A stretch of DNA of 64,000 bases, taken from positions 1 to 64,000 of the forward strand of contig NZ_JANGCG010000008.1 of assembly GCF_024462815.1 (NCBI RefSeq). Reading direction: 5' to 3'. Position 1 is the stretch's first letter. Each line of letters opens with the position of its first letter. Shown in pieces: positions 34,079 to 43,000 of the stretch. Source of the DNA: Gemmiger formicilis (GTDB taxonomy: Bacteria > Bacillota > Clostridia > Oscillospirales > Ruminococcaceae). The notes beneath the pieces are model-generated. The model ran no database searches. It was not told where the DNA came from and was given only the letters and a program-made list of their open reading frames with translations. Both the position numbers and the translations under genes were made by a program.

Positions 34079-34858
34079 TCAATCCGCGCAGATTTGCTCC
34101 TTGATGTGGTTCAGGGCGGCTTTTTCCAGGCGGCTGACCTGCGCCTGACTGATGCCGATTTCGCGGGCCACCTGCGTCTGGGTTCTGCCGCCAAGGTAGC
34201 GCAGGGCGATAATCCGCCGTTCCCGCGGGGTCAGCGCCCTGACCGTGTCGCGGAACATCATATCGCTTATCCAGCTTTCCTCGCCGGTTGCATCCCGCAG
34301 CTGGTCCACAAGGGCAAAGCTGTCCTCACCGTCCGAGTAAACCGGCTCATACAGGCTGGCGGGCGTCACGGCAGAGCCCAGCGCCATGGCCACATTTTCC
34401 GGGCTGACCCCCAGCCGTGCCGCAATTTCCGAGACCTTGGGTTCGCGGCCATTCTGCATCTGCAGTTCCTCCCGCGCCTGCATGGCGTGGCAGGCCAGAT
34501 CCCGGATGGAACGGCTGACCCGCACGGCGTTGTTGTCGCGCAGGTAGCGCTTGACCTCCCCCACAATCATCGGCACGCCGTAGGTGGAGAACCGCACGTT
34601 CAGACTGGGGTCAAAATTGTCTATGGCCTTGATAAGCCCGATACACCCCACCTGAAACAAATCGTCCATATTCTCGCCCCGGCCCGCAAACCGCTGCACC
34701 ACGCTGAGCACCAGCCGCAGATTGCCCTGCACCATCTCCTGCCGGGCCTGCCTGTCCCCCGCCCGGGCCGCCCGGAGCAGGCGGCTTTTTTCAGCCTCAC
34801 TCAGCACCGGCAGCCGGGCCGTGTCCACGCCGCAAAGCTCTACCTTTCCTGCATACAT
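34079..34858 (-). CDS. sigG: Sporulation sigma factor SigG
   Basis: 259 residues. The N-terminus KVELCGVDTARLPVLSEAE is the SigG signature; region 2 reads NLRLVLSVVQRFAGRGENMDDLFQVGCIGLIKAIDNFD and region 4 ends in an HTH (GRTQTQVAREIGISQAQVSRLEK). SigG drives late gene expression in the forespore. It is usually directly downstream of sigE; here a gene of opposite orientation (34977-35498) lies between. The ATG at 34858 fits the family's usual start. Confidence 0.96.
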   Translation of the reverse strand: MYAGKVELCGVDTARLPVLSEAEKSRLLRAARAGDRQARQEMVQGNLRLVLSVVQRFAGRGENMDDLFQVGCIGLIKAIDNFDPSLNVRFSTYGVPMIVGEVKRYLRDNNAVRVSRSIRDLACHAMQAREELQMQNGREPKVSEIAARLGVSPENVAMALGSAVTPASLYEPVYSDGEDSFALVDQLRDATGEESWISDMMFRDTVRALTPRERRIIALRYLGGRTQTQVAREIGISQAQVSRLEKAALNHIKEQICAD

Positions 34859-34976
34859 CCCTGTTGACCCCCAATTCTTTTACCGGGAGTATGGGCAGGC
34901 TTGCGCCGGTACAGACTGGTAATTTTTGCACACTGTGCCCCGCGGCGGCATACCATACGGAAAAGGAGGGATTTTT

Positions 34977-35498
34977 ATGGTAGACTCCCTGTGGTTTGTC
35001 CTTGTGCTGGTGCTGCTGGCAGTGGTATCGGTAGCGCTGGTGTTGGTTCTGGTGCTGCGGCGGGAGGAGCAGTGCGAGGGCCGCGAAACCCGCACCGAAT
35101 ATTTGCAGCCCAACTACGGTCAGGCGGGCGGCTTCCGGGTATCTGCCGCGCCCAGCAACGAAATCATCCTGCCCTACCGCTACTGGCTTATCGAGGGACA
35201 GGTCTCGGAGATTGACTATGACATCGTGCCGGGCCGCCGCATGAGCCTGCGCACGGCGCGGCAGGGGCAGATGCTGTACCCCGCCGGGTTCTTTGACCTT
35301 GCGTTTGAGGATGTGCAGAGCTACACCATCGACGGTATTACCGTGACCCACCGCCAGAATCCCGGGCGCATCACCAGCGTATCGTGGGCGCGGGACGGGT
35401 ACGAGTATCTGCTGTACTCTCTGCAGCCCGAAATGAATATGATTGCCGGGCTGGCGGTGGAGTTTGTGACAAACACGCGGGCGGAGGCCATGGCTTAG
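34977..35498 (+). CDS. Single-pass membrane protein with DUF4367-like domain
   Basis: 173 residues from ATG 34977 (AAGGAGGG 6 nt upstream). One N-terminal membrane helix (residues 5-28) precedes a soluble domain whose end, [20 protein letters not shown] then YEYLLYS and a final helix, resembles DUF4367, a domain found at the extracytoplasmic end of some anti-sigma-type proteins. I do not recognise the protein with certainty. It lies between sigE and sigG but on the opposite strand; its TAG overlaps the sigE stop by 3 bases (35496-35497 shared), so the messages overlap tail to tail. A role in sporulation control is a guess from place alone. Confidence 0.65.
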   Translation: MVDSLWFVLVLVLLAVVSVALVLVLVLRREEQCEGRETRTEYLQPNYGQAGGFRVSAAPSNEIILPYRYWLIEGQVSEIDYDIVPGRRMSLRTARQGQMLYPAGFFDLAFEDVQSYTIDGITVTHRQNPGRITSVSWARDGYEYLLYSLQPEMNMIAGLAVEFVTNTRAEAMA

Positions 35499-36193
35499 GG
35501 CAAGACCGTCTCCAACTCCCGGCGCAGGCGGCGGATGATGCGTTTTTCCAACCGGGAAATATAGCTCTGGGAGATGCCCAGCGTGTCGGCAACCTCCTTC
35601 TGTGTGTGCTCAGTCTCATGGTTCAGCCCGAAGCGCAGCTCCATGATGCGGCGCTCCCGCGGGGAAAGCCGCCCCACAGCACCCCGCAGGGCGGCGCACT
35701 CGGCATTGCGCTCCAGCTCATCGCCCACCTGCGGGCCGTCGCTGGTCAACACATCCATCAGCAAAAGCTCGTTGCCGTCCGTATCGGTGTTCAGCGGCTC
35801 ATCAATGCTGGCGTCCTGACGGCGGTTGGAGCTCTTGCGCAGGTACATTAAAATTTCGTTTTCGATGCATCGGCTGGCATAGGTTGCCAGTTTGATGTTT
35901 TTGGTTGGTTCAAACGTGTTGACGGCCTTAATCAGCCCGATGGTGCCGATGGAAATCATATCCTCAATGCCCGCGGTGGGGGTCTCGAATTTTTTGGCAA
36001 TGTACACAACCAGACGCAGATTATGTGTGATGAGCAAATCCCGCGCCCACGGCTGCCCCTGTGCCAGCGCCGCCAGTGCGTCCCGTTCCTGCTCCGGTGG
36101 CAGGGGCGGCGGCAGGGTGTCGGCCCCATTGATATAGTGCAGCTCCTGCGGCGCTGTCAGCCGCAGCCAAAGCAGATACAGTTCCTTGCACAT
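35495..36193 (-). CDS. sigE: Sporulation sigma factor SigE
   Basis: 232 residues. It starts with the pro-sequence-like [27 protein letters not shown], followed by region 2 ([33 protein letters not shown]) and region 4 ([23 protein letters not shown]). SigE is the first mother-cell sigma factor and is made as a precursor cut by SpoIIGA, which is encoded 12 bp upstream. The hydrophobic N-terminal pro-region is present, so processing is expected. Confidence 0.96.
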   Translation of the reverse strand: MCKELYLLWLRLTAPQELHYINGADTLPPPLPPEQERDALAALAQGQPWARDLLITHNLRLVVYIAKKFETPTAGIEDMISIGTIGLIKAVNTFEPTKNIKLATYASRCIENEILMYLRKSSNRRQDASIDEPLNTDTDGNELLLMDVLTSDGPQVGDELERNAECAALRGAVGRLSPRERRIMELRFGLNHETEHTQKEVADTLGISQSYISRLEKRIIRRLRRELETVLP

Positions 36194-36205
36194 AGTCTCT
36201 CCCCC

Positions 36206-37066
36206 TCACAAAAAATCACTGCCGTACAATGCCTCATAGGCGGCACTGCCGAAGGAGCGCGGCGCGAACACCACCGCGCTGCGTCCCAGTCCCAGCACGC
36301 CGTTTTCGGTAATCAGGCTGATACCCGGCACGGCAAAGCCGGGCAGCAGGCTTTTTTCCGCCGCGGTGCCGCAGGGCACCAACCGCAGCCGCACGCCGGG
36401 CGGCGGGTCAGCCTGTGCCTGCCCGGCAAACCAGCTATCCAGAAAGCCGCACACTGCCCCGGGCAGGCGCGCCCTTGCGTCCGGGTAGCTGACCAGCAGC
36501 ACCGGCAAACAGGTGATGGGGTCCTTCAAATGGCAGCCGGTGTCCAGCGCGGCCCGCAGCCGGATGGGCTGGCCGCAGAGCTCAAATTCAAGTCCCTGCG
36601 TCTTGGAGGGTAGCTCCCGCCGGGCAAAAAGGCGCATGGCCAGCTCCACCCCGGCGCAGCACACCCCGGACAGCACCAACAGCAGTAACGGAGAAATATG
36701 CAGATACACCGTCAGATTGGCGGTGTCCAGCAGCTGTGTGCCCGTGCCCAAAAGCACCAGCAGCACCAGCCCCGCCAGTGCAATGTTCAGCGCCGCATAC
36801 CAGCAGGCCGCCGTGAGCAGCCTGCGCCGGTTCTGCCACCCGAAGGCCGCCGCCGTTGCTGCCACCGCCGTGGCGAGCTTGTACGCCGTCTGCACCGGGT
36901 AGGGCTGCTCCGGCGCAAACAGGATGAGCGCCGAGAGCGCCGCCACGCCGCTGCCCGCCAGCATCCGCCTGAAGGGTGCCCGCTGCCCGCTGAGTGCCCC
37001 CGCCGCCAGCAGCAGAAAATACGCCAACAGGAAATTCGTCAGCAGCAGTACATCCAGATACACCAC
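36206..37066 (-). CDS. spoIIGA: Sigma-E processing peptidase SpoIIGA
   Basis: 286 residues. Five membrane helices fill the N-terminal half (MVYLDVLLLTNFLLAYFLLL opens the first), and the C-terminal half has the aspartic-protease motif RAALDTGCHLKDPIT; the family pattern is DTGN, here DTGC. SpoIIGA matures pro-SigE at the septum after a signal from the forespore protein SpoIIR. It is first in the spoIIGA-sigE operon. The Cys in place of Asn after the catalytic Gly is worth noting. Confidence 0.93.
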   Translation of the reverse strand: MVYLDVLLLTNFLLAYFLLLAAGALSGQRAPFRRMLAGSGVAALSALILFAPEQPYPVQTAYKLATAVAATAAAFGWQNRRRLLTAACWYAALNIALAGLVLLVLLGTGTQLLDTANLTVYLHISPLLLLVLSGVCCAGVELAMRLFARRELPSKTQGLEFELCGQPIRLRAALDTGCHLKDPITCLPVLLVSYPDARARLPGAVCGFLDSWFAGQAQADPPPGVRLRLVPCGTAAEKSLLPGFAVPGISLITENGVLGLGRSAVVFAPRSFGSAAYEALYGSDFL

Positions 37067-37218
37067 CGTTTTGATACGCCCACCTCCCCTGCACCGGGTC
37101 TACTGCCACTATATGCCCCGCGCCGGGAAAAAATCCGCAAACGGTGAAATGTGCAAAAAAGCGACGCAAAAAAAAGCCCCGCTGTTGCAAAAACAGCGAG
37201 GCTTAAACTTAGCTTATC
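37067..37218. other. Intergenic region
   Basis: About 150 bp upstream of spoIIGA; apart from the terminator at 37167-37204 I see nothing I can name. A SigA/Spo0A-type promoter for spoIIGA is expected but I could not fix one. Confidence 0.4.
37167..37204 (-). terminator. Terminator of the radical SAM gene
   Basis: A 13-bp stem with one G-T pair (AAGCC.CGCTGTT / AACAGCG.GGCTT) followed on the minus strand by TTTTTTTT. Confidence 0.9.
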
Positions 37219-38643
37219 TTACTTGGAGGCACAGCCGGAGCAGCTTGTGCAGGAGGCACAGCCGCCGTGCTCCTCCGCCCAGATGCGCTCTGCGGAGGGC
37301 GTCCACTGGTCGGCGTAGGGGCGGCAGCGGCGGAACACGTCATCCGTGGATTCCGGCTGCTGCATATCGGTGCTGTGGGCACCGCTGCGCTTGACCATCT
37401 CGCCCAGCAGCTCGGGGTTCTCCAGCATCGGGCAGGGACGCAGATGGTTGTGGTTGAAGGGCTGACCCTTGTGGTATTCCTTGAACAGGGGCTGCTGCAG
37501 GCACTCCAGCAGGCTCTTGTCATGGATGTTGGCGTTGGAGTAGTGGATAAAGACGCAGGGTTCCACATCGCCGGCCGGGTTGATGTGGGCATACTGACGG
37601 CCGCCGGCAATGCAGCCATCGATGTACTCACCATCGTTCTGGAAGTCAATGCAGAAGATGGGCTTGCCGCCGGTGTAGCCGCGGATTTCGCGCACACGGT
37701 GAATCATATACTCACGCTGCTCGGCGTTCAGCATCAGATCGACATTCGCGCCGTCGCCGATGGGCATATAGTGGAAGTACCAGTTGAAGCGCACACCGTG
37801 GCTGATGAGCATATCCATAAACTCGTCGCTGGTGACGGCCTTGTAGTTGGCGCTGGTGTAGCAGATGGAGGTACCGAACAGCAAGCCGTTCTCCTTCATC
37901 AGGTCCATGGCGTGCATGACGCGGTCATAGACGCCCTCACCGCGGCGGTCATCGGTGGCATCGCCGATGCCCTCGATGGAGATGAAGAAGGCCATATTGC
38001 CCACTTCCTTGACGCGGTCGCAGAAGGCTTGGTCAATCAGGGTGCCGTTGGTGAACAGGTGGAACACAGAGTTCTGGTGCTTGGCAGCCAGCTTGAACAG
38101 ATCCTCCTTGCGGCAGGTCGGTTCACCGCCGGTGCACATATACCAGTGGATGCCCAGCTCCTCGCCCTCGGTGACAATGCGATCCATATCCTCAAAGCTC
38201 AGGTTCAGGCGGTTGCCGTACTCAGCAGCCCAGCAGCCCTTGCAGTGCAGATTGCAGGCAGAGGTCGGGTCAAACAGCAGAATCCACGGCATATTGCAGT
38301 CATACTGCTTGCGCAGCTCCATGACGTAGTTATAGCCCGCGAACATACCCTCATACACCAGGTTCAGGGTGTTCATCTTCAAAATATGGGGGTCAATCTC
38401 GTTGATGGCCTTGTAGGCGTACTCCATCCACTTGCCGTTGGGGTCAGACACGAAGGCACGCACCTTGTCCCAGTCGGCGTCCGGATAACGATGGGCCAGC
38501 AGAGGCTGGGCCAGATTGACGAGCTTGACGGCCTGTTCGGCCATATTTTCAGGGCCTTTGCCGCGCACTGCCTTGATGGCAGAATCAATCGCGGCGCTGA
38601 AAGCAACGCGCTGGGCGGCATGAACCACTTTATTCATCGGCAT
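37219..38643 (-). CDS. Radical SAM protein with Cys-rich tail
   Basis: 474 residues. The cluster motif is SACNLHCKGC (Cys130, Cys134, Cys137), preceded by a 125-residue helical N-terminal domain. GGEPTC follows as the SAM-binding segment. The C-terminal part has SPASM-like features (YAHINPAGDVEPCVF, RPCPMLENPELL) and ends in CASCTSCSGCASK, six cysteines in the last 14 residues. Auxiliary clusters are likely. The substrate is unknown; no precursor peptide gene was seen next to it. A divergent TetR regulator starts 272 bp away. AAAAGGAG lies upstream of the ATG. Confidence 0.88.
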   Translation of the reverse strand: MPMNKVVHAAQRVAFSAAIDSAIKAVRGKGPENMAEQAVKLVNLAQPLLAHRYPDADWDKVRAFVSDPNGKWMEYAYKAINEIDPHILKMNTLNLVYEGMFAGYNYVMELRKQYDCNMPWILLFDPTSACNLHCKGCWAAEYGNRLNLSFEDMDRIVTEGEELGIHWYMCTGGEPTCRKEDLFKLAAKHQNSVFHLFTNGTLIDQAFCDRVKEVGNMAFFISIEGIGDATDDRRGEGVYDRVMHAMDLMKENGLLFGTSICYTSANYKAVTSDEFMDMLISHGVRFNWYFHYMPIGDGANVDLMLNAEQREYMIHRVREIRGYTGGKPIFCIDFQNDGEYIDGCIAGGRQYAHINPAGDVEPCVFIHYSNANIHDKSLLECLQQPLFKEYHKGQPFNHNHLRPCPMLENPELLGEMVKRSGAHSTDMQQPESTDDVFRRCRPYADQWTPSAERIWAEEHGGCASCTSCSGCASK

Positions 38644-38914
38644 AATCTATTGCTCTCCTTTTCTCTCCGTTTGAACATACCCCATTTTATGCCTTTTTCC
38701 GCACGTATGTACATAGACAAAAATCGGGGAATGTTCAACTAGGCCGCCTGCAAAGCCCGCAGCAGCAGGCAAAACCAAACATTCGGTGCAAATTGTCATA
38801 CAAATCCGGCCGTTCTGTTTTCACCGAAGGCACAAACTATTTGCACTTTGTGTCGAAAATGTGTTATAATGCAAATACGATATTTTCCAACCATTTTTGC
38901 AGGAGGTTTCCGCC
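38644..38914. other. Divergent intergenic region, radical SAM / TetR
   Basis: 270 bp. It holds the TetR promoter (38841-38870) and presumably one for the radical SAM gene on the other strand; I found no clear operator dyad. Confidence 0.4.
38841..38870 (+). promoter_or_regulatory. Promoter of the TetR-family gene
   Basis: TTGCAC, 18-bp spacer, TATAAT, 45 bp before the start codon. Confidence 0.75.
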
Positions 38915-39475
38915 ATGCCTCGTTCCAACCAAACCAAGCAGCTGCTGGCCCAAAGCCTGCAGGAGCTTATGGTCACCACCCCGCTGGAAAAGATTTCGGT
39001 CAATGACATTGTTGACCACGCCGGAGTTGGCCGCAACACCTTCTACTACCATTTTGAGGACAAGTATGATCTGGTCAACTGGTATTTTCAAAGCGGCATC
39101 ACCCAGTTTCTGGTGGAGCGCAGCGCCTATTCCAGCTGGGGCACCCTGTTGACTGCGCTGGAAACCTATTTTCTTGAAAACAAGGTGTTTTACTGCAACG
39201 CTCTGGCCTACAACGGCCAGAACAGCCTGCAGCAATATATGTTCGATTATCTCTGCTCCATCTTTGCGCAGAACGCCCGGGAGCTGAACCCGGAGATTCC
39301 CTCTGACCGGACGCAGATGGCCGGGCAGTTCTTTGCCGGTGCCATGATGGGGATTCTGATTCCGTGGGTGTTCGGCGGTATGAAGAGCAATGCGCTCTCT
39401 TCCGTGTCGGACATTTCGCTCCCGGTTTTCAACCACGATATTATGCAGCAATTGCTGCGCGGCAATCTGCAATAA
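38915..39475 (+). CDS. TetR/AcrR family transcriptional regulator
   Basis: 186 residues from ATG 38915 (GGAGG 8 nt upstream). The N-terminal HTH is clear: LLAQSLQELMVTTPLEKISV then DIVDHAGVGRNTFYYHFEDKYDLV, the TetR recognition helix. The C-terminal ligand domain starts NWYFQSGITQFL and is of the DhaS/YcnW-like type found in Firmicutes. It is divergent from the radical SAM gene and may control it. Its message ends at a strong terminator shared with the convergent gene on the right. Confidence 0.9.
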   Translation: MPRSNQTKQLLAQSLQELMVTTPLEKISVNDIVDHAGVGRNTFYYHFEDKYDLVNWYFQSGITQFLVERSAYSSWGTLLTALETYFLENKVFYCNALAYNGQNSLQQYMFDYLCSIFAQNARELNPEIPSDRTQMAGQFFAGAMMGILIPWVFGGMKSNALSSVSDISLPVFNHDIMQQLLRGNLQ

Positions 39476-39482
39476 ACAGAAC

Positions 39483-39536
39483 AAAAGCGGCCCCGCATCC
39501 GATTCTACCATCGGTGCGGGGCCGCTTTTTGTGATT
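39483..39536. terminator. Bidirectional terminator
   Basis: A 15-bp stem (39483-39497 with 39514-39528) with T-runs on both sides, between the convergent TetR gene and the gene at 39550. Confidence 0.9.
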
Positions 39537-39549
39537 TTTTGCGATTTGT

Positions 39550-40500
39550 TCAGCCCAGCTGCAGTGGGAAACTCTCCCCCTCCGCCAGCACAGAGCCAAA
39601 GGTCATATGCTCGGAAATGTGCTCGTTGAGGTAGCGGACATCCCCGTCCCAGTCCAGCAGCAGCACCGGCTTGCCTGTCTCCATACGGCCGTCCACAATG
39701 CTGCGGCGCAGCTTATGGGAGGCCTCTTCAGAAACACCCGGTTTGCGGGCGCAGACGCAGAACAGCGCTTCCTGCGCAATGCTTTCCAGCCAGTCATCCT
39801 GCATAACCTCCGGCACGGTGTCATCCTCCACCAGCACGGTCAGCGCATAGAACATTTTTTGCGCCTTTAGGCGGCGGGCGGCGCGGCAGGCCTCAGGGGT
39901 CAGCTCCGGCGTCTGCAGCAGCGGCATCACAACAAGATTGCGGCAGGCAGACAGGGCGTCCACACAGGCATCATCCAGCGCGGCGGGATCCGCCAGCAGG
40001 CCGAATGCACTCTGGGGGTTGGCCTTGGCCAGCGCCACGGCACGCGTGGAATCCCCGGCGGTGGCATCCAGCAGCCAGACAAAGCTGCCGTGCTTGGCAG
40101 CCTCCGGGATAAGCGCTTCCAGCCGGTCATCCCCGCAGCGGGCGGCTGTAATCCATGCAATGGGCTTACCGTCCGCATCAGCCTGCTTTTTCATCTCGCT
40201 GGCGCCGTAAATCAGCCCGCCGAAGCCCATATTGACGCCGACCGTGCAGATACGGTCCTCGTCCACGGTATCAAGCAAGCGGTGAATCAGGCTGTAGTAG
40301 CAGCTGTCTGTGCGCTGCAGCGCGTGCTGCGCATAGGCAAAAAAATCCTTCTGCTGCGGCTTTTTGGCCAATGTTGCACACATATCCACATAGTTGCGCA
40401 ACTGACGGAAACCCCCGCGGCGGATGTCCCCCACCGCACGGTGCGCCAGCGTCATTGTAAAGCTGCGCGTGCTGTTATAATCCATTATCAAAGCGTTCAC
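39550..40500 (-). CDS. Unknown protein, possible cluster-less radical-SAM-like fold
   Basis: 316 residues; I do not recognise a characterised family. After an N-terminal helical part it alternates strands and helices like a TIM barrel: ICTVGVNMGFGGLIYGAS, IAWITAARCGDDR, SFVWLLDATAG, LVVMPLLQTPEL, MFYALTVLVED. The first of these sits where a radical SAM CxxxCxxC loop would be, but the cysteines are absent. The end (LLLDWDGDVRYLNEH) recalls the 'dGdv' turn of SPASM tails. No membrane segment. A GTG at 40500 gives the full frame; an ATG 15 nt later is equally possible. It stands alone between two terminators, near the radical SAM gene. Confidence 0.7.
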   Translation of the reverse strand: MNALIMDYNSTRSFTMTLAHRAVGDIRRGGFRQLRNYVDMCATLAKKPQQKDFFAYAQHALQRTDSCYYSLIHRLLDTVDEDRICTVGVNMGFGGLIYGASEMKKQADADGKPIAWITAARCGDDRLEALIPEAAKHGSFVWLLDATAGDSTRAVALAKANPQSAFGLLADPAALDDACVDALSACRNLVVMPLLQTPELTPEACRAARRLKAQKMFYALTVLVEDDTVPEVMQDDWLESIAQEALFCVCARKPGVSEEASHKLRRSIVDGRMETGKPVLLLDWDGDVRYLNEHISEHMTFGSVLAEGESFPLQLG

Positions 40501-40606
40501 TCGCCTTCTTGTTGATTTCGTGTTCCCACACCTTTCAATATACCACCAGCATAGCAGATACAGCGAACAATTGCTATAGACAAAAACACAGGATTGTTTT
40601 GAATTA

Positions 40607-42979
40607 TTACTTTAATTCTACCACCGTCACGCCGCTTTCGCCCTCGCCATAGCGGCCCAGACGGAAGCTCTTGACAGCCTTGTGGGTGCGCAGATGCTTC
40701 TGGATAGCAGTGCGCAGGGCGCCGGTGCCATTGCCGTGGATGATGTACAGCGTGGACTGGCCGCGCAGCATACCGCTGTCCAGGAATTTGTCGACCTCGT
40801 TCAGTGCCTCGTCCACGGTGTAGCCCAGCAGATTCAGCTCCATGCTGGTCTTGCGGGTCTTATCCAGCTGCACGTGGGTGGAACGGCGCGGCTCGGCGGG
40901 CTTGCGCTTTTCCATCTTGTCCGGCGCACGCAGGTTGGAAAGCGGCACCTTGGTTTTCATAATACCGGCGCGAACCTCCACCATACCGTTTCTGTCCGGG
41001 CGGGCCGTGACGGTGGCCGTCTGGCCGAGGTCTGCAATGACAACCTCCTGCCCGATCTGTACCTCCTTGAGGGGCACAAACTCTTTGACAGGCTGCGGCT
41101 TGGCATCGGTCTTTTTCAGCAGCGCCTCTGTGTCCTTGCGGGCAATTTCCCGGGCGCGGACGGCGCGCTGGGCGGCGCTGGTCTTTTCGTCCTTCTGGAT
41201 GCGGCGCAGCTCGTCCGTCAGGCTGTAGGCCTCGTTCTGCACCTGCTGCATCAGGTCATGGGCCTGACGGCGGGCGTTTTCCAGCTCATCCTCGCCCTTT
41301 TTAATCAGGGCGTCGCGCTTTTTCTCGGCGCTTTCCAGCGCGTGCTCGGCGTCATACTTGGCCTGCTCCGCCTCTGCCTGCGCTTCCTTCAGCTGTACCT
41401 TCAAATCGTCCAGCTGAGACAGCACACTGTCCAGCCGCTTGTCGTCATTGGACATATGGTTCCGGGCGGCGTCGATGATTTCCTGCGGAATCCCCAGCTT
41501 GGCGCTGATGAGGAACGCATTGGACTTGCCCGGCACGCCGACGCTGAGCTTATAGGTCGGCATCAGCGTCTCTACGTTAAATTCACAGCTGGCGTTCACC
41601 ACGCCGGGCGTTTCCAGCGCATAGACCTTCAGCTCGGCATAGTGGGTTGTGGCCATAAGCAGGCTGCCCTGATGGCGCAGACGCTCCAGAATACTGACAG
41701 CCAGTGCCGCGCCCTCGGCGGGGTCAGTGCCCGCGCCCAGCTCGTCCAGCAGGGTCAGCGTGCCATGCCCGGCCAGCTCCAGAATCCCGCTGATGCGCTT
41801 CATATGGCCGGAGAAGGTGGACAGGCTCTGCTCAATGCTCTGTTCATCGCCGATGTCCACCAGATATTCGTCAAAGTGGCAGACGATGCTGCTCTCGTGT
41901 GCGGGAATCAAAAAGCCATGCTGCGCCATTGCGTTGAGCAGGCCCGCGGTTTTCAGCGAGACGGTTTTACCGCCGGTGTTGGGGCCGGTGATGACAAGGG
42001 TGTCATATTCACTGCCCAGCGATATATCCACCGGCACCACCTTTTTCTTGTCAATCAGCGGGTGGCGGGCCTTGTTCAGCCTGAAACAGATTGTATCGCT
42101 GACAGCGGGCATAAAGGCGTTCTGCTCCACGGCCAGCCGGGCCTTTGCCAGCAACAGGTCAATTTTCAACATTGCATCATAGCTGTAGGAGAACTGCGGC
42201 TCAAGGGAAGCCACCTGCGTGGAGAAGGAGGTCAGAATCCGGGTGATTTCCTCCTGTTCCTGTGCGCGCAGCTGCATAATGCGGGCGTTGGCCTCGACCA
42301 CGGCGGTTGGCTCGACAAAGACCGTTGCGCCGGTGGAGGATACGTCATGGATGACGCCGCCCACCTCGCCGCGGTACTCGGCGCGGACCGGCACGACATA
42401 ACGGCCATTGCGCAGCGAGACCACCGCGTCCTGCAGGAACTTGTTTGTGGTGGAGTTGCGGATGATGTTATCCAGCTTGGTGCGGATGGAATCCTCGGTC
42501 TGGCGGATTTTGCGGCGCAAATCGTGCAGGGTCACGCTGGCGGTGTCGGCCATTTCCTCCGGCGAAAGAATGCTCTCACTGATTTGCTTTTCCAGCACCG
42601 GCTGAGGTGCCAGTGCAAAGAACAAATCATCGGTGGGCAGCATCTCATGCTCGCTCAGGCCATACCACTGGGACAGGCCGGAAAAGTTGCGCAGCGTTGC
42701 GGCGATTTCCAGCAGCTCTCCCATCGAGAGGATGCCGCCCTTGTGGGCGTGGGCCACAATACGGCGCACCTCGCGCACGCTGCCGAAGCGGGGGCTGCCG
42801 TTTTTGATGAGCAGCGCATTGATGGCGTTGGTTTGGGCTAGGTCATAGCGCTCGTCCTCCACCGTGGGGGCGGGCTGCAGCGCCTGCATCATTTCCTTGG
42901 TTTCCTGGCAGGCACAAAGCTGCACAGCCCGGGCCAGCACCTTGTCCAGCTCGAGGGTTGTTTTATAGGTGGTATCCAT
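40607..42979 (-). CDS. mutS2: Endonuclease MutS2
   Basis: 790 residues. The MutS core ATPase has Walker A GPNTGGKTVSLK and Walker B LLDELGAGTDPAE; a long coiled coil (about residues 515-640, Glu/Ala/Lys-rich) follows, a KOW-like segment, and a C-terminal Smr nuclease domain (LNLLGYTVDEALNEVDKFLD, IHGNGTGALR). No mismatch-recognition domain, as expected for MutS2. In Firmicutes it suppresses recombination and also acts on collided ribosomes. It is 21 bp downstream of recO and may be in that operon. Confidence 0.97.
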   Translation of the reverse strand: MDTTYKTTLELDKVLARAVQLCACQETKEMMQALQPAPTVEDERYDLAQTNAINALLIKNGSPRFGSVREVRRIVAHAHKGGILSMGELLEIAATLRNFSGLSQWYGLSEHEMLPTDDLFFALAPQPVLEKQISESILSPEEMADTASVTLHDLRRKIRQTEDSIRTKLDNIIRNSTTNKFLQDAVVSLRNGRYVVPVRAEYRGEVGGVIHDVSSTGATVFVEPTAVVEANARIMQLRAQEQEEITRILTSFSTQVASLEPQFSYSYDAMLKIDLLLAKARLAVEQNAFMPAVSDTICFRLNKARHPLIDKKKVVPVDISLGSEYDTLVITGPNTGGKTVSLKTAGLLNAMAQHGFLIPAHESSIVCHFDEYLVDIGDEQSIEQSLSTFSGHMKRISGILELAGHGTLTLLDELGAGTDPAEGAALAVSILERLRHQGSLLMATTHYAELKVYALETPGVVNASCEFNVETLMPTYKLSVGVPGKSNAFLISAKLGIPQEIIDAARNHMSNDDKRLDSVLSQLDDLKVQLKEAQAEAEQAKYDAEHALESAEKKRDALIKKGEDELENARRQAHDLMQQVQNEAYSLTDELRRIQKDEKTSAAQRAVRAREIARKDTEALLKKTDAKPQPVKEFVPLKEVQIGQEVVIADLGQTATVTARPDRNGMVEVRAGIMKTKVPLSNLRAPDKMEKRKPAEPRRSTHVQLDKTRKTSMELNLLGYTVDEALNEVDKFLDSGMLRGQSTLYIIHGNGTGALRTAIQKHLRTHKAVKSFRLGRYGEGESGVTVVELK

Positions 42980-43000
42980 ACAGGGTTTTGGTCTCCTTAG

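Noticed and set aside
37219..38643. RiPP cluster around the radical SAM gene
   Set aside because: I found no small precursor-like ORF with a ribosome site, nor a transporter or protease next to it.
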